The notes beneath the pieces are model-generated. The model was not told where the DNA came from and did not search any database. It saw only the letters and a list, made by a program, of their open reading frames with translations. From the NCBI RefSeq assembly GCF_036785885.1, contig NC_092320.1:10355557-10419556 (forward strand): a stretch of 64,000 nucleotides of DNA, written 5' to 3'. Positions 11,201-22,815 of the stretch are shown here, piece by piece. This stretch comes from Coffea arabica (Eukaryota; Streptophyta; Magnoliopsida; Gentianales; Rubiaceae). The translations under genes and the position numbers were made by a program. The number at the start of each line of letters is the position of its first letter. Position 1 is the first letter of the stretch.

Positions 11201-14200
11201 TGGATAATGTACATAAAGCACTTCGTAGTCTCCAAAGAGTGAAGTTTGTATAATAACTTCTTGGAGCCAGAATCTTCGAAATGTCAGATAAGCTGTGGTA
11301 TTATCAAATGTTTCTCCCAGGGGTACTAAGTCAGTGAGGACAATGGTCTTTTCTGGATCCTGGCTGGCAGCGTTTGCCCCCATAATCCGAACTTGACTTG
11401 GCTTCAAAAACACTCCAGCAGCTACTTCTGCTGCGAACTCTGAAACTAAAGGGAAGAAATTGTACAACGCAACACTTAGGCGGAGTCCTACTTGCATAGG
11501 TAGGACACAAACGCATGGAGATCCAGGAGCACCATTTGTCAATGGCTCTGAGCACGTCAATGATGTGCAATCTACAAAATAAAATTGGTTTACAAATTTC
11601 TAGCACCAACTTTCATAAATAGATTGCTAAACCAGATGAACAACAGAAGGAATAAGGGAAAAGAAGTACCTCCATTAGGTGGTGGAGGTGGTAATGCTTG
11701 CAAAGGTGGCTGGAGAGGCATCTTTGGCATCCTTGGCATAGGTCTTGTGGGAGACATTTTCGGGGAATGAATTGGCACTGGCAGTCCACAAGGATGATCA
11801 TAGATAAGCATTCAAAACTAACAAATCTTAACGTCAAACTTTGCCAGCGTTCCTTATACAACAATGAAAAACATGAGATAGCCTTTAACTTACTTTGTTG
11901 AGATGAAGATGAAGGATGTGGTGATGGCGAGGAAGAATCATGGCTTTTTGGTGTAGGAAAGGGAAAATGAGATGAGGGTGTTGAGGATCCTGTAGAGCAA
12001 AGGTTGTTGGACATCAGAGGAAAACAAATAAAAGGAAATAAGACCCAGGGTTTCATAGCAAACCAGCAATTTTAATACCTGGGTTTAGGGGTGGAGGAGC
12101 ATGGAACCTAAAGTCAGTCTTCGGGTCTGAGCTTGAATTATCTGGAGGAGCTAATTTGTGGGCCAACATTTACAACAAATTGAGAAGAAAAAATAGATGA
12201 TAGGTAGGAGTTAAAAATCAGGACAGGAACATTGTTTGAGACTTTTGTACCTTCTACAGCCGAAGCAGGAGGAGGAGCCATATATACTGATGGAGCAGGA
12301 GTTCTCTTATAATTCTTCCCATGATGCCATTGAAATGAAGAAGAAGGTCGATATGCAGGGGAGTTGGACCCTGAAACTACAGGGGCATTGCGGGATGGAA
12401 GAGGAGAAGGAGCATTATCGGAATTCCCCATATTATCATGAACAGATGGAGCTAAGACAAAGTAAAAAATCATTTTCAGGGTTTCATAGCAAACCAGCAA
12501 TTTTAATACCTAGGTTTAGGGGTGGAGGAGCATGGAACCTAAAGTCAGTCTTCGGGTCTGAGCTTGAATTATCAGGAGGAGCTAATTTGTGGGCCAACAT
12601 TTACAACAAATTGAGAAGGAAAAATAGATGATAGGTAGGAGTTAAAAATCAGGACAGGAACATTGTTTGAGACTTTTATACCTTCTACAGCCGAAGCAGG
12701 AGGAGGAGCCATATATACTGATGGAGCAGGAGTTCTCTTATAATTCTTCCCATGATGCCATTGAAATGAAGAAGAAGGTTGAGATGCAGGGGAGTTGGAC
12801 CCTGAAACTACAGGAGCATTGCGGGATGGAAGAGGAGGAGGAGCATTATCGGAATTCCCCATATTATCATGAACAGATGGAGCTAAGACAAAGTAAAAAA
12901 TCATTTATAGATATCTCTAGCATTTCTGGCTACTTATCAGAAAATGTCATTGAGAAATCAGAAGTTTTATATTCACCTTTTGCTGGTGAAGTGCTCACAG
13001 GCGACTGCTGGGTGCTTGTTCCATTTGGTGGTGTGGCAACAGGAGATGATGCAGGAGCTGTATCAGGCTCTGCACAATATGAGGGATGTATACAAGATAT
13101 CAATTAGGTAACAGAGCTACTTCATAATTGCAATATAATCGTCAAAATGTAAACCCAGACTATCATTAAACATATCTCTGTAATGGAACTTAAGGAATCC
13201 TGTCCTTTAAAAAAAACACAAACACTGAATAGAAGAATAAACCCATGCTAATGTTTATATGTCTCCTCAGTTTTCAGCTACAAGAAATACAGCTCAAAAT
13301 GAGAACTATTTTGTAATTATCAGCAGATAGAAACTTTCAACCCAATATCAATCCCTGTTACATGCAGCAGCTGCACATCTAAGTCATAAAGACCTACAAG
13401 CGGTGTCATCGTGTAAAATATAACTGGAAGCAACTTGTTAGTAGGCTTTAGTTCCTCATACGCACTTCCTTTTCACTCAGAGATGGTTGTCTTATTCCTT
13501 TTTTCTTGTTAGGAATTTGATACTTTTGTAGGTTAGAACATAAATTTTAATACAAGAAAATTGTGCACACTCCTTCACAAAACTAGAACAGAATGAAGGC
13601 ATTCCCTCAAATTTGAAACACAAAACTCACTTTTGAGGATTTCCTTTTTTCCATCTTTGATTTTCTTTTTCAAGTTGAACAAGCTGGTGCACTTTTCTCT
13701 TTAAAGGTCCAAAAGTATTTGTGTGAATTGCATAAATAACATCTCTGTCAAGTAATTAATAAGAGAGTATATCCGCCAGCACAACAGGAAGTAAAAAATA
13801 TTTGAATATTTTAATAATTTTAGTATGTATCAACTCAAGTATCACCTGACGAAGTGGAAGGAGGTTCTTTGGGTAATGCTGGTGGAATAGATAATGGGTT
13901 CCCTGGTGACTTGCCCGGAGACAGTCCAACTGGCACTGCAGCATTCAGACAAATAGTGATCACCAAATGTTCATTTCAAAAAGAATATTGCAGAAAAAGA
14001 TAAGTAGCTAGGAGTACCAGGAAGAATGGATGATGATATCCCAGGGGGCAGTGAATTTTGTGGTGCTCTCTTTGATGCATGTGTGTTGGATGCTACGTTT
14101 GACACAGAAATAGGTGCAGGATTTAGTATGAAATGTTCAACAATAAATTATTTGTGGGAGGGGAAATAAATTATCTACCAGCTACCTGGGGCAGTTGCCA

Positions 14201-15888
14201 TAAAAGGAGCTTCAGGAGCCCTACTTTGAGCAGGTTTTGGAGGAACGGATTCCGGTACAAGTGGTAGGCTAGTTGGTGGACTTTGTGGAGATATTCTTGA
14301 TGGAGATGCTCGTGGTGCTGCATGTGTAAAAGAAAAACCAATAACAACCAGGGATCCAGTGATGTTACAGGATAGGTCTAGCTAACAAGTACCTGAGGCT
14401 TCAGGACCTGTTGGCAATGGAGGGACGGTGTCATTAGCAATTACTGGGATCGGCATTGAATCACTTGGCGACAAAACTAGAGTACTTGGTGGAAGAGATG
14501 GTATATGATCTTTCACCTTTTGGGGTGCGGACGCAGAATTAAGAGGCGGCAATAAGAGTGGAGGGTCCACAAATGTCCCTGAATGGACATAAAACATTAA
14601 GTAAATTGAAGTTCAGTATCAGAGCTCTTTCAATATTACTGTAAGTCATGATATTCTACCATTAGGGCGACCTGCTGGGGTCGGTGGAGCAGCTATTGCA
14701 TCACCACCTGGAGAAAATACAGGAAATGTTGATGGAGATGGAGGCAAGCTATACCCTGAAATATGAGGTAACGCAACCAGTCAGTCAGTTCAGAAGAATT
14801 TTTTTTAGAAGTACACATGTGATGATAACATTTACAGCTGCAAAGCTGGAAAAGCTGCACTAATACTGGTTGACATTACCAACCAAATAGCACTCATTTT
14901 AGATTATGACAGAGATATGCATGGCAAAATTTTGGGCTTCTGCTGAAAAAATAGGGTGCCAGGAGAATAGGATGCGTGCAGCCACAGGAATACTGTAAGA
15001 TGTTAGAATTTGCAATCTAAGGATGTTGAGTAAGTTTGATTGGGAAATTGTTATGCAAAGGCAAGGAAACAAGTTACAGACAGCCCGTAGGATATAGACA
15101 GCTTAAAGTTGAGTCCTCGGTATCTCAAGGAGGAGAGGAAAGTAGAAGAAGTCAATGTTTGTTATCTTTGAAGGGCAACTGAACATCTGTCAACCTATAC
15201 TCAGTATCAAAGAGAGAATATCCTTACCAAATCACAAAAGAAGAGAGAAGATGAATCGTATTATAGCCTACATTAATGGCTTGCCAGCGATTCCTGAGAT
15301 TTGGTGGAACTACATATATAGGCAACACAAAGAAGTAGGAAACAAAATCAACCTTAACTGTGATGCATTAGGGAAAAAAAATTCTAAATTGAGAAGGGAT
15401 GACTACAAGAGTCCCATTTAGAAAATAATATCGCATTAACCACAGTTTTAGATAATGAAAGTAGCGAAACTGAGGCAAGTCCATTTGTGCCTTTACAATT
15501 TAGGAACCCACAAGCTCCTAACTTTCTGTCTGTCACCGTTACATCTATAATCTATAAAATTTTAGATGCAGAGAATAGATTTGTCCTAATTGACAACTTT
15601 TGATAGCAGTTTCTTAATCAATTGCTGCAGGAATGGATGATACGTCCAAATTCCAAACTTCAAACAACACATTGCCAAGAATCATCACTTCTATAGCATC
15701 ATATTCGAAATTTTAATCAACCGAATAATGTAACTTGACAAATTAAATTCTCTCTTCGCATGAGTAAAGGTGTTTGAGATTAATAAAGTTCAGAAAGAGT
15801 TACCAGAAGATCCTTGAAACGCCAAGAAAGCAGCCAAGACAGTGACCTTCAGCACCGAGAACACAACTTGCAGCACCACCACTCCCAT
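8291..15888 (-). CDS. ALE2-type receptor-like Ser/Thr kinase with long proline-rich ectodomain
   Basis: Plasma-membrane receptor kinase related to ABNORMAL LEAF SHAPE 2 and closest in layout to At5g56890. Exons: 15804-15888, 14660-14755, 14393-14578, 14186-14317, 14018-14092, 13846-13935, 12977-13069, 12682-12882, 12510-12581, 12251-12451, 12079-12150, 11894-11989, 11670-11777, 10816-11571, 9823-10212, 9501-9744 and 8291-9005; 3612 bases, 1203 residues, frame kept throughout. Order: signal peptide (1-25), Pro/Ser-rich region to about 502, Cys-containing ALE2 ectodomain (SEPLTNGAPGSPCVCVLPM), transmembrane span about 706-730, kinase with GEGGFGRV (805-812), Lys826 in VAVK, HRDFK (922-926), DFG (942-944) and APE. 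It is an RD kinase with all catalytic residues, so likely active. The ectodomain contains a recent duplication of two exons (201 + 72 bp). ALE2 itself acts in epidermal specification; the ligand and role here are unknown. Confidence 0.92.
8512..8559 (-). repeat. Two exact 24-bp tandem units in kinase C-terminal tail
   Basis: Units 8512-8535 and 8536-8559 are identical and encode GQSPVSHY twice in the cytoplasmic tail of the receptor kinase. The repeat is in frame, so it lengthens the tail by eight residues. Confidence 0.9.
10360..10475 (-). repeat. tRNA-derived SINE remnant in kinase intron
   Basis: On the minus strand a B-box-like ggttcaattcc is followed by pyrimidine-rich sequence and then an A/T-rich tail, the usual order for a plant tRNA-related SINE. 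No clear A box or target duplication was seen. It lies in the intron between exons 10816-11571 and 9823-10212. Confidence 0.4.
12046..12906. repeat. 431-bp tandem duplication covering two kinase-gene exons
   Basis: Bases 12046-12475 recur at 12477-12906 with a shift of 431. I count about eight mismatches and no indel, exons and introns alike, so the event is recent. Each unit contains one 201-bp exon (67 codons) and one 72-bp exon (24 codons), all bounded by phase-1 introns, so the duplication adds 91 residues without a frameshift. Confidence 0.95.
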
Positions 15889-18143
15889 CCCATATGAAAT
15901 CAACCGCAGAACCAATTCTCCAATCCCACCAAAATGTTAATAAAATATCCAAACAGTAAACATCATCTTAATGAAATGATTTGTGTAAAGGCTTCTGATG
16001 ACTTAAAGGGATAACAAAAGAGAGGAAGTTAGATGAAAGCAATAACTGGCGAAAGACCCACCAAGGCCAAATAGTGAGAAGGAAGCAAGCAGAGAGGAGA
16101 CAGAAGGGGTTTCTTGAAAAGCCCAAAAATGGGATTTTAGATAGGACGAAAAGCAATCAGTTCGTGAGAGTGCGAGCCAAATAATCATAATGATGACAAA
16201 AAACTCAGGCTCTGAGTTCTTGCAGAGTTTGGAGGCTGCTGGCATGTTACCTACAACCGTTTCTACAGACATGTGGAGCAATTAAAGAGTAATTAAAGAA
16301 AACCGACCAGCTAATTAAGGTAACTATAAACTGTACCAAATAACAGCAGCACTGCTTTTCAAACACCCCAAGTAACAGTCAATCTTAGACCCCCGGAAAT
16401 TACCCACTAGGCCATTGCCGTCTAGTTTCTTTTCTTTTGGCAAATTTCTTTCTTCGTCTTAATTTTGGCTGTTAAATTAAAAGCACAGGTAGATATCTGT
16501 AAGGGGATAGTTTGGTTCCTATATCCTTAGACGCTAGCTATTAATTAAAACAGCAGATGAGTGAGGCCGGGGGGGATTTGAGACGGGTGGCAGAAAATTA
16601 ATTACTGTTTCTTTTTTTCATCATAAATTGGATGTCGCATTTTTCCTTCGCGACTGTTCCGTAGCACGAGGTAACAAGTTGAGAAGTTGGAAGGATAATT
16701 ATGCACCAACTCGGGAAAGAGAGTTAGGCTTAGGAGGACTCTCTTCTCATCGTGATTTGGGTTTAGTGACAAACCAAGTTGGGAAGTCTGCGGACTGCTG
16801 GTCCTAGTGGTATTATTATGGTGGCAGCGGGCGTTGAAATTCTTGGAATTGTTTAGTTTGGTCGCTCACTGGTCACTAGTGGGGTTTTGCTCGGACTGCG
16901 TTTACTTGCAGATTTTCAGTTGGTGATGTTTTTTTAACTTTTAATTCCATCTCTCTCCCTCTCACTCTCACACACACGAGGCTCTGACAGTGATAGTAGA
17001 AAGAGAAAAGAGGAGAGAGATTTTTGTGCAAAATTGTGATATAGCAACTGATCTGTGGGGGCATGTGTCAAATGGCTTTTTGACACCTCACCTTCACGTA
17101 CCTTGTAATCCTGATCACCGACTAATCAAAATGCCACTTTTGTGGCTCTGCTCCAAATCCAGACGGTGCGTAGTGCATCCGTTTGGTTCGGTGGTGGTTC
17201 TATCTCCATCGATTTTTCGTAGGTTCAGTTGAATCTTCCCGTAATTAGAGTAAGAGTAGGAGTAGAGATGATAATTGATAAAAAAAAAATACTAATAAAA
17301 AATAAATGAATAATAACTAATCTTTAAACACACATTTGGTTTTGGGATCATATTATCCATTTATCCTAAGGACACGCACTTGGGTTGGCACCATATTTTT
17401 TAAATTTAAAAAAAAAAAAAAAAAACATGATCTGCCAGGAGCTATCATCAATTGCATAGACTTGAATCTGTTGTTTGCAGTAGTGTCCTTAAAGCATCAC
17501 CTTTACGTTAGAAAAAATCCTTCTTCTAATTCTCAATTACTTTACCAAAAGAAATACAAAAAACTGAATACATTAGAAGCATTTGTATTTTTATTTTTTT
17601 TTGGTAAAACATGAAGATGGGAAGTCAACCATTGGATTCGCTCGTCCAGAGAAATTCCTCACCTGCGAAAGCTATTCTTCACCGAATTTCGGCCTAATCA
17701 TCTTGGCAAGTTTTGACCCTTTTCTGTAAGTTTGAAGGTAGGTCATAGGTGACCCCCTGATTGGGCAGATTTAAAAAGAAAAAAAAAAAAGTTGGGTAGA
17801 TCTGACCTTGTAAATTAATCCAAATTTTGCCGCACCATCAATTTTTATGTTAGCGGGATATTAACTTAACATGGATTACAGCAGCCTAATTGGCATTTTT
17901 CCTTTTTTTGTCTTTTAACTCTTTCCCTCAACAGGCGTCTTGGCATCGATGGATAAATGATAGTAGTATTTCCCAGTCATTCATGGCATGCACAACATGC
18001 GTCAAAATAAACACAGTTTTGTTATTTGGATTGAAGATTATTTGGATGATTTTTTGGGAATAATGATGTACCACTTTTTAAATATTTGATGTGTATGAAA
18101 TAAAAAATTGATAATAAAAATAAGAAAGTAATTGAAAAACATG

Positions 18144-18475
18144 CTCTCTCCGTCCCACTTTGATACCACTTTGATAGTCTTGTATTCCTTTTTCATCTAT
18201 CCCAAATTGTAGTTCACTTTCCAATTGAAGAATGTAGTTGTATTTTAATTTTTCTAAAATACCCTTATTCAATGTAAGTAGTTGTTACTATAAACCTACC
18301 TCATTTAATGAGAGTTGATTCTTTTTTTACCATCAATTCAAGTTCCCATAAAGTTGTACCATATTTAATGTGAGTGTATTTTAGGAAAATAGCAATCTAA
18401 ATTTACTTTTAAAGTTAACTAATTTTTCTTAAACTGTGTGAAAAAAGAAACAGGACTATCAAGTAAGATGGAGGG
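18144..18475. mobile_element. Stowaway-like MITE
   Basis: The left end ctctccgtcccactttgat and the right end ...actatcaagtaagatggag are inverted versions of the common plant Tc1/mariner MITE end (ctccctccgtccc type). Its body has the typical tttctaaaatacccttattc phrase. Ends are degraded, and no clean TA target duplication remains. Confidence 0.7.
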
Positions 18476-19829
18476 ACTATTTATAATACAAGAAATGAAT
18501 TTTTTGAAAGAGTTGTTAATCAATTATTAATAATTGAGTTTTTCTAAGAAGTGCTCCGTGAGCACTTATTAAAATAAAATTTAGTATTATATTTAACTTA
18601 TTATGTGAATGCACTAAAAAATTAACAATCGAACCTAATTAACAATCTCGATGAGTGCTCGCCGTCTGAACACTCATTAAATGGAGCCCGGATAGTGATT
18701 AACTAACAATCTCGATCGAGTGGACAAGAAAGATTAACTAAACCGAGGGTTAGTTAAAGTGCCTGTAATTAATATTGGCGGAGGGCTGAGTGGTCCGTAA
18801 CTCCTCATTGACTTTTGAACCACACCCGTAACTGCACTTTTGTCCAGATGAATAATTTGGGAATTGTGAGATTCACATAAATAAAATAAAAATAAAATCC
18901 GTCCTGTTGAAAAAGACACTCGTAGTATTAGGACACACACGTGGCTTATGTTAAATTACTCCGAAAAGGCAACCTGGTGGATAGTAGTAGTGTCAATAAT
19001 GAATTTAATCAAATAGAATACTCTAGTATTCAAACTTGTTTAATTATTTTAATAAACTTAAAATATTGTTCAAATTTGAATTATTTATTTACTGAATCGA
19101 TTTTGAACGAGTTTTTTTTTATTGAATTTGAAAGTTAGCATGACTAATTTGTGAATCAAGATCGAACGAATTCTTATCAAAGTGAATTCGATTCAAGTAT
19201 CATGTAATTTTATTCATCTTTCGATCCTATTCGTGAATAAAAAATCATTTCACTATAATCAATTGAGTGATTTTGCAGTACCATCAAATTAACATGTCCT
19301 TAGTTGAGTATAAGTCGATTATTAAAAGGGTCTTTCTAATGCGTGCTTGTTAGACATTTGTTAGTACATTTAAAATTTATCTAACATATCATGTATATAC
19401 ACGTACTATAATTATCATCCTATCTTACATTTATATAATTTTTTTATTTAATTTTGTCTAACCTTCCTTATATTTATTTACTTTTTCCAATGAATCTTAT
19501 ATTTTTTAAAAAAATATGACATTTAAAATATATTTTAACCACCGGTGATATTGCTAGAGCAAAAATTAGGATGCTGAGCAAATTTCGATTCAATTGACAA
19601 CTTTACCCTTCATCAGATTAGTGACAACCAATCTTAGTGTAGGCCCAGAACCTTTGTTCCTTTCCCGTTCCAACTCCAAAAATTTCCGGCTCTCGATCAT
19701 ATGTATTGCTGCCCCAACAAAGCCACCAACCGCCAGCGCCATCTCAAGAATTCAACAATAACTAATCTTCCAAGCCCGCAATCCAAGACTCCATTGTCAA
19801 ACTTCCTGTTGACCTGTTATCCAACGAAT

Positions 19830-20062
19830 TTGGGGCATGACGGTTATCAGGCGGACCGTTCCTGAGCAGTTCATGGTCAAGATGTGACAAAAAAAAAAAA
19901 TTGTACGGTTCAGATTTCATCTTATAACTCGTTTTTAACAACATATGTGAGACCTTTAAAATTTTGTTCAAAATTACACATTGTTGAAAGTAAGTTACAC
20001 ATCATGCACAAACAGAGTTATATCGTGTACAAAATGCACATAACCTTCAGGCCCCGGTCCTT
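19830..20062 (-). mobile_element. Short TIR element, reverse-oriented relative of 59602-59833
   Basis: Read on the minus strand this matches the element at 59602-59833: both begin ggac..gggg and share phrases around 'aaaattttgnnggtctcacata' and 'ctgttcaggaacgg' / 'ctgctcaggaacgg'. Boundaries are approximate, and the flanking duplication is not clean here. Confidence 0.6.
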
Positions 20063-22815
20063 ATCGAACCTAATCTCATCACTTGGCATATATTTATTTT
20101 CCTCCTCCAATTGTCCCCTTCCCAGTGCCCGCCTTATAAATCTGTTTTTACTAATTCAATCAACAATTCACAAGTTTAGAGGTCACATATGGGACACACA
20201 TCAATCTAAACCAGATGCAAAATTGGACCAAGAAAGGCTGACCATCAAATACTTAGAAAAGAAAAAATAAATTTCTTCTGAAATCCATTTATTTGTTCTT
20301 TCTCTAAGATCATTTGATTTCAATCCCGACAAAATTGAAGATCTTTTTTTACTGTGCCGACAAAGGTGTGACAGGAGGAAGGAATTGACTGATGATTAAT
20401 AAAATTACGATTTCTCAAGGAATTGACTGATAATTTTGTTTCTACTTTACGGAATTCCTTATCGCAATTTTACTTTTTATTTATCCACCTGAGTTCTGCG
20501 GGTTTTCCTCAGTGATACAGCAATGAAGAAAAGAAAATGACAAAAAAGAAATTGGTGGTAAGAGTAAACGCGAATTAGTAGTCCTATAAATTTAGCCGCG
20601 ACGGAGCTCCAACGTTTTCCATCTCTCGTTGTCTCCAACTCTCCAGATCTGGAAACCGTGACAATCGCTGCCCGCTGCTGACTGCCCACGTGTGGAAATC
20701 TACTTATGAAACCTTTGGAATCTGGCACCCACAGAGATGGGATCTCATCTCATGCATGCCCATGTAAGTTGTGGTGACACGGGACGAGGGAAGGGGATGT
20801 TGACGCCCCAAATTGTCTCCACATTTTTGCCCATTAAAGAGTAATAATGAACAGTGACCCCTATTTTTGTTGGTACTACAAATGACTATCCCTTTTCATT
20901 TGGTATAGGAAAAAATTTCTTGCTTTTGAAAAGGTTTGGCAAAGTTTTGTGCCTAAATGAATACCAAGATCAATTATCATGTGCATTTTTTATATGTACC
21001 TGTATATTGTATATAAAGAAAAGGTATAGGTAACATGAACAGGAAAGGTATATTCTTCGAAGGAACGAGAAAATGAAGAAAAAGTATAGGGAAGGTGTGT
21101 GTGTGTGACCACTAGAGCCTTACTGCTCACGATTGTCCCCTTTAAAAGGAGATGCTGCCCTCATTCTTGTCTCTGCCTTTCAATCCAAAGTATTCAATCA
21201 ATATATCAACCAACTCACTCTGAGTCTCTGACTGACAATCATTACCCCATCCATCATCCACCAACGTGCAATTGTTCTTTGCGCAGCTTTACCAAATAGA
21301 TCACTGCAGCAATTTGACAACTCAATCCAGTTCTTGAGAAGAAAATTTGTGTGTATTTTCCTGTTTTGCTAACAGGGATAACAACAACATTACAAGTAAA
21401 CTTGTAAAGAATTTGGGATGCCGCCTAAGGCCCTAACCACCATCACCATCTGGTGGTGCTTCCGTTCTTTTATTTATTTAGTTTAATAATTAATACTACC
21501 ATGACCTTTACTCTCATCCTAATTCTTGTGTCCTCTACGGCCTTTTCTTAAGGCTGAAAAGAGTTAGCCTCCTTTTTTTCTTTTTTCTTTTTTCTTTTTT
21601 TTGGGATCATTCCCTGGGCCATTGCAGACTCCGACCCCCACCTCTCAAGTAAACTTTTTTATCTTGCGTGCGCCGGTTTTAAGATGAAACATCATCTGGC
21701 TAGGAAAGATTGTTAAAACTCTTTCCGCTATCAGGTTTAGGGTTAAAATTCGAACAAAAGAAGTGTGGAACGAGATGGGAGGAAGGAAAAAAAAAAAAAG
21801 ATAGAACATTATTATTTTCATAACTTGTCAGCTAATATGTACTTCTATTAGGAACCCCCGTTCCCCAATAAAAGGGGGGAAAAAGACTACCGAACCTACA
21901 TTTTTTTTTTCGAAGTAAGTAAAAATACTTGAATCCAGAACATCTTTCTCTTACTCATTCATGGTCTAGCTAACTTCATATTGAATACAACTAGTAGCCT
22001 CATTTTTCGCGTGTTTGTCTTCTGCGATGCCTAATGCTCTACGCGTGCGCCGGCGCACTTCAACTTAGAGAAGCACTACTATTACTTTATGCCTTCACTT
22101 CGGAACAACTAAACATTACTCCCTCCATTTCCGGAAGGAAAAAATAGTTACTTCACCTATCAGCCGCCATCGATTACAACTAAAACAAATTTGCTTATCT
22201 AGAGGTTAGGCATATATTGCAGTAGCCTCGAATGATTCTGAAGGGAAAGATGCATGGATTAGGCAAACAAGTAGACGAACAAAATCTGGAGTAGCCTGAG
22301 TTTGTCCTAGTAAATAAGTTCGACAACTGATGTAGTTGTCTACAAGAAGAGCACGTAGCTTAACCAGCACGTCGTATTGCGATCATAAGGTCAGCCATCC
22401 CACCTTCTCTGGACACAGCATACATTTCACCCTAAAGGTGGTTCACTGTCTCACTTCTTTGCCACCGTGATTTGGACAATCTGAAGGAGGCACTTGGCAG
22501 GTGTTTACGGATCATGACGACTTGAGACCAGCCAATATAGTTCGCCCCCATCCCTCTCAAGGATCACTGCACTCAGGCTTTGTCATCTGAGATTGAAACT
22601 AGAACGTTGAATATGTTGCTGCCATTGCAGACATGCAGAGGACCTGCATGGTGAGGTCAAGCTTCAGCATTAACTTCAAAAGTAAACAAAACCATGAAGC
22701 AACTAATACCATGCCGTGTAGCAAAGGACAAGCACATTTGCATGGCACCAGGAATGCATGAAATGATAGGTTGAAGATTCATGATCCAAAGATTCAATAC
22801 CATTGGTTGTAGGAG

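Larger units (their letters stand above)
15889..22815. other. Large spacer between kinase 5' end and CwfJ/CCCH gene 3' end
   Basis: 15889-16300 is the presumed kinase leader; it holds a minus-strand ORF at 16003-16281 that may act as an upstream ORF. 16300-17240 is probably promoter. 17260-22300 is AT-rich with A/T homopolymers and holds a Stowaway-like MITE (18144-18475) and a palindromic element (19830-20062). 18545-18690 has an inverted pair of 'agtgctc' segments suggesting another decayed MITE. 20480-22350 shows nothing gene-like. 22350-22815 likely includes the 3' untranslated region of the CwfJ gene. Confidence 0.5.

Noticed and set aside
20477-20728. Minus-strand ORF of 83 codons
   Set aside because: No family resemblance and no neighbouring exons; probably chance.
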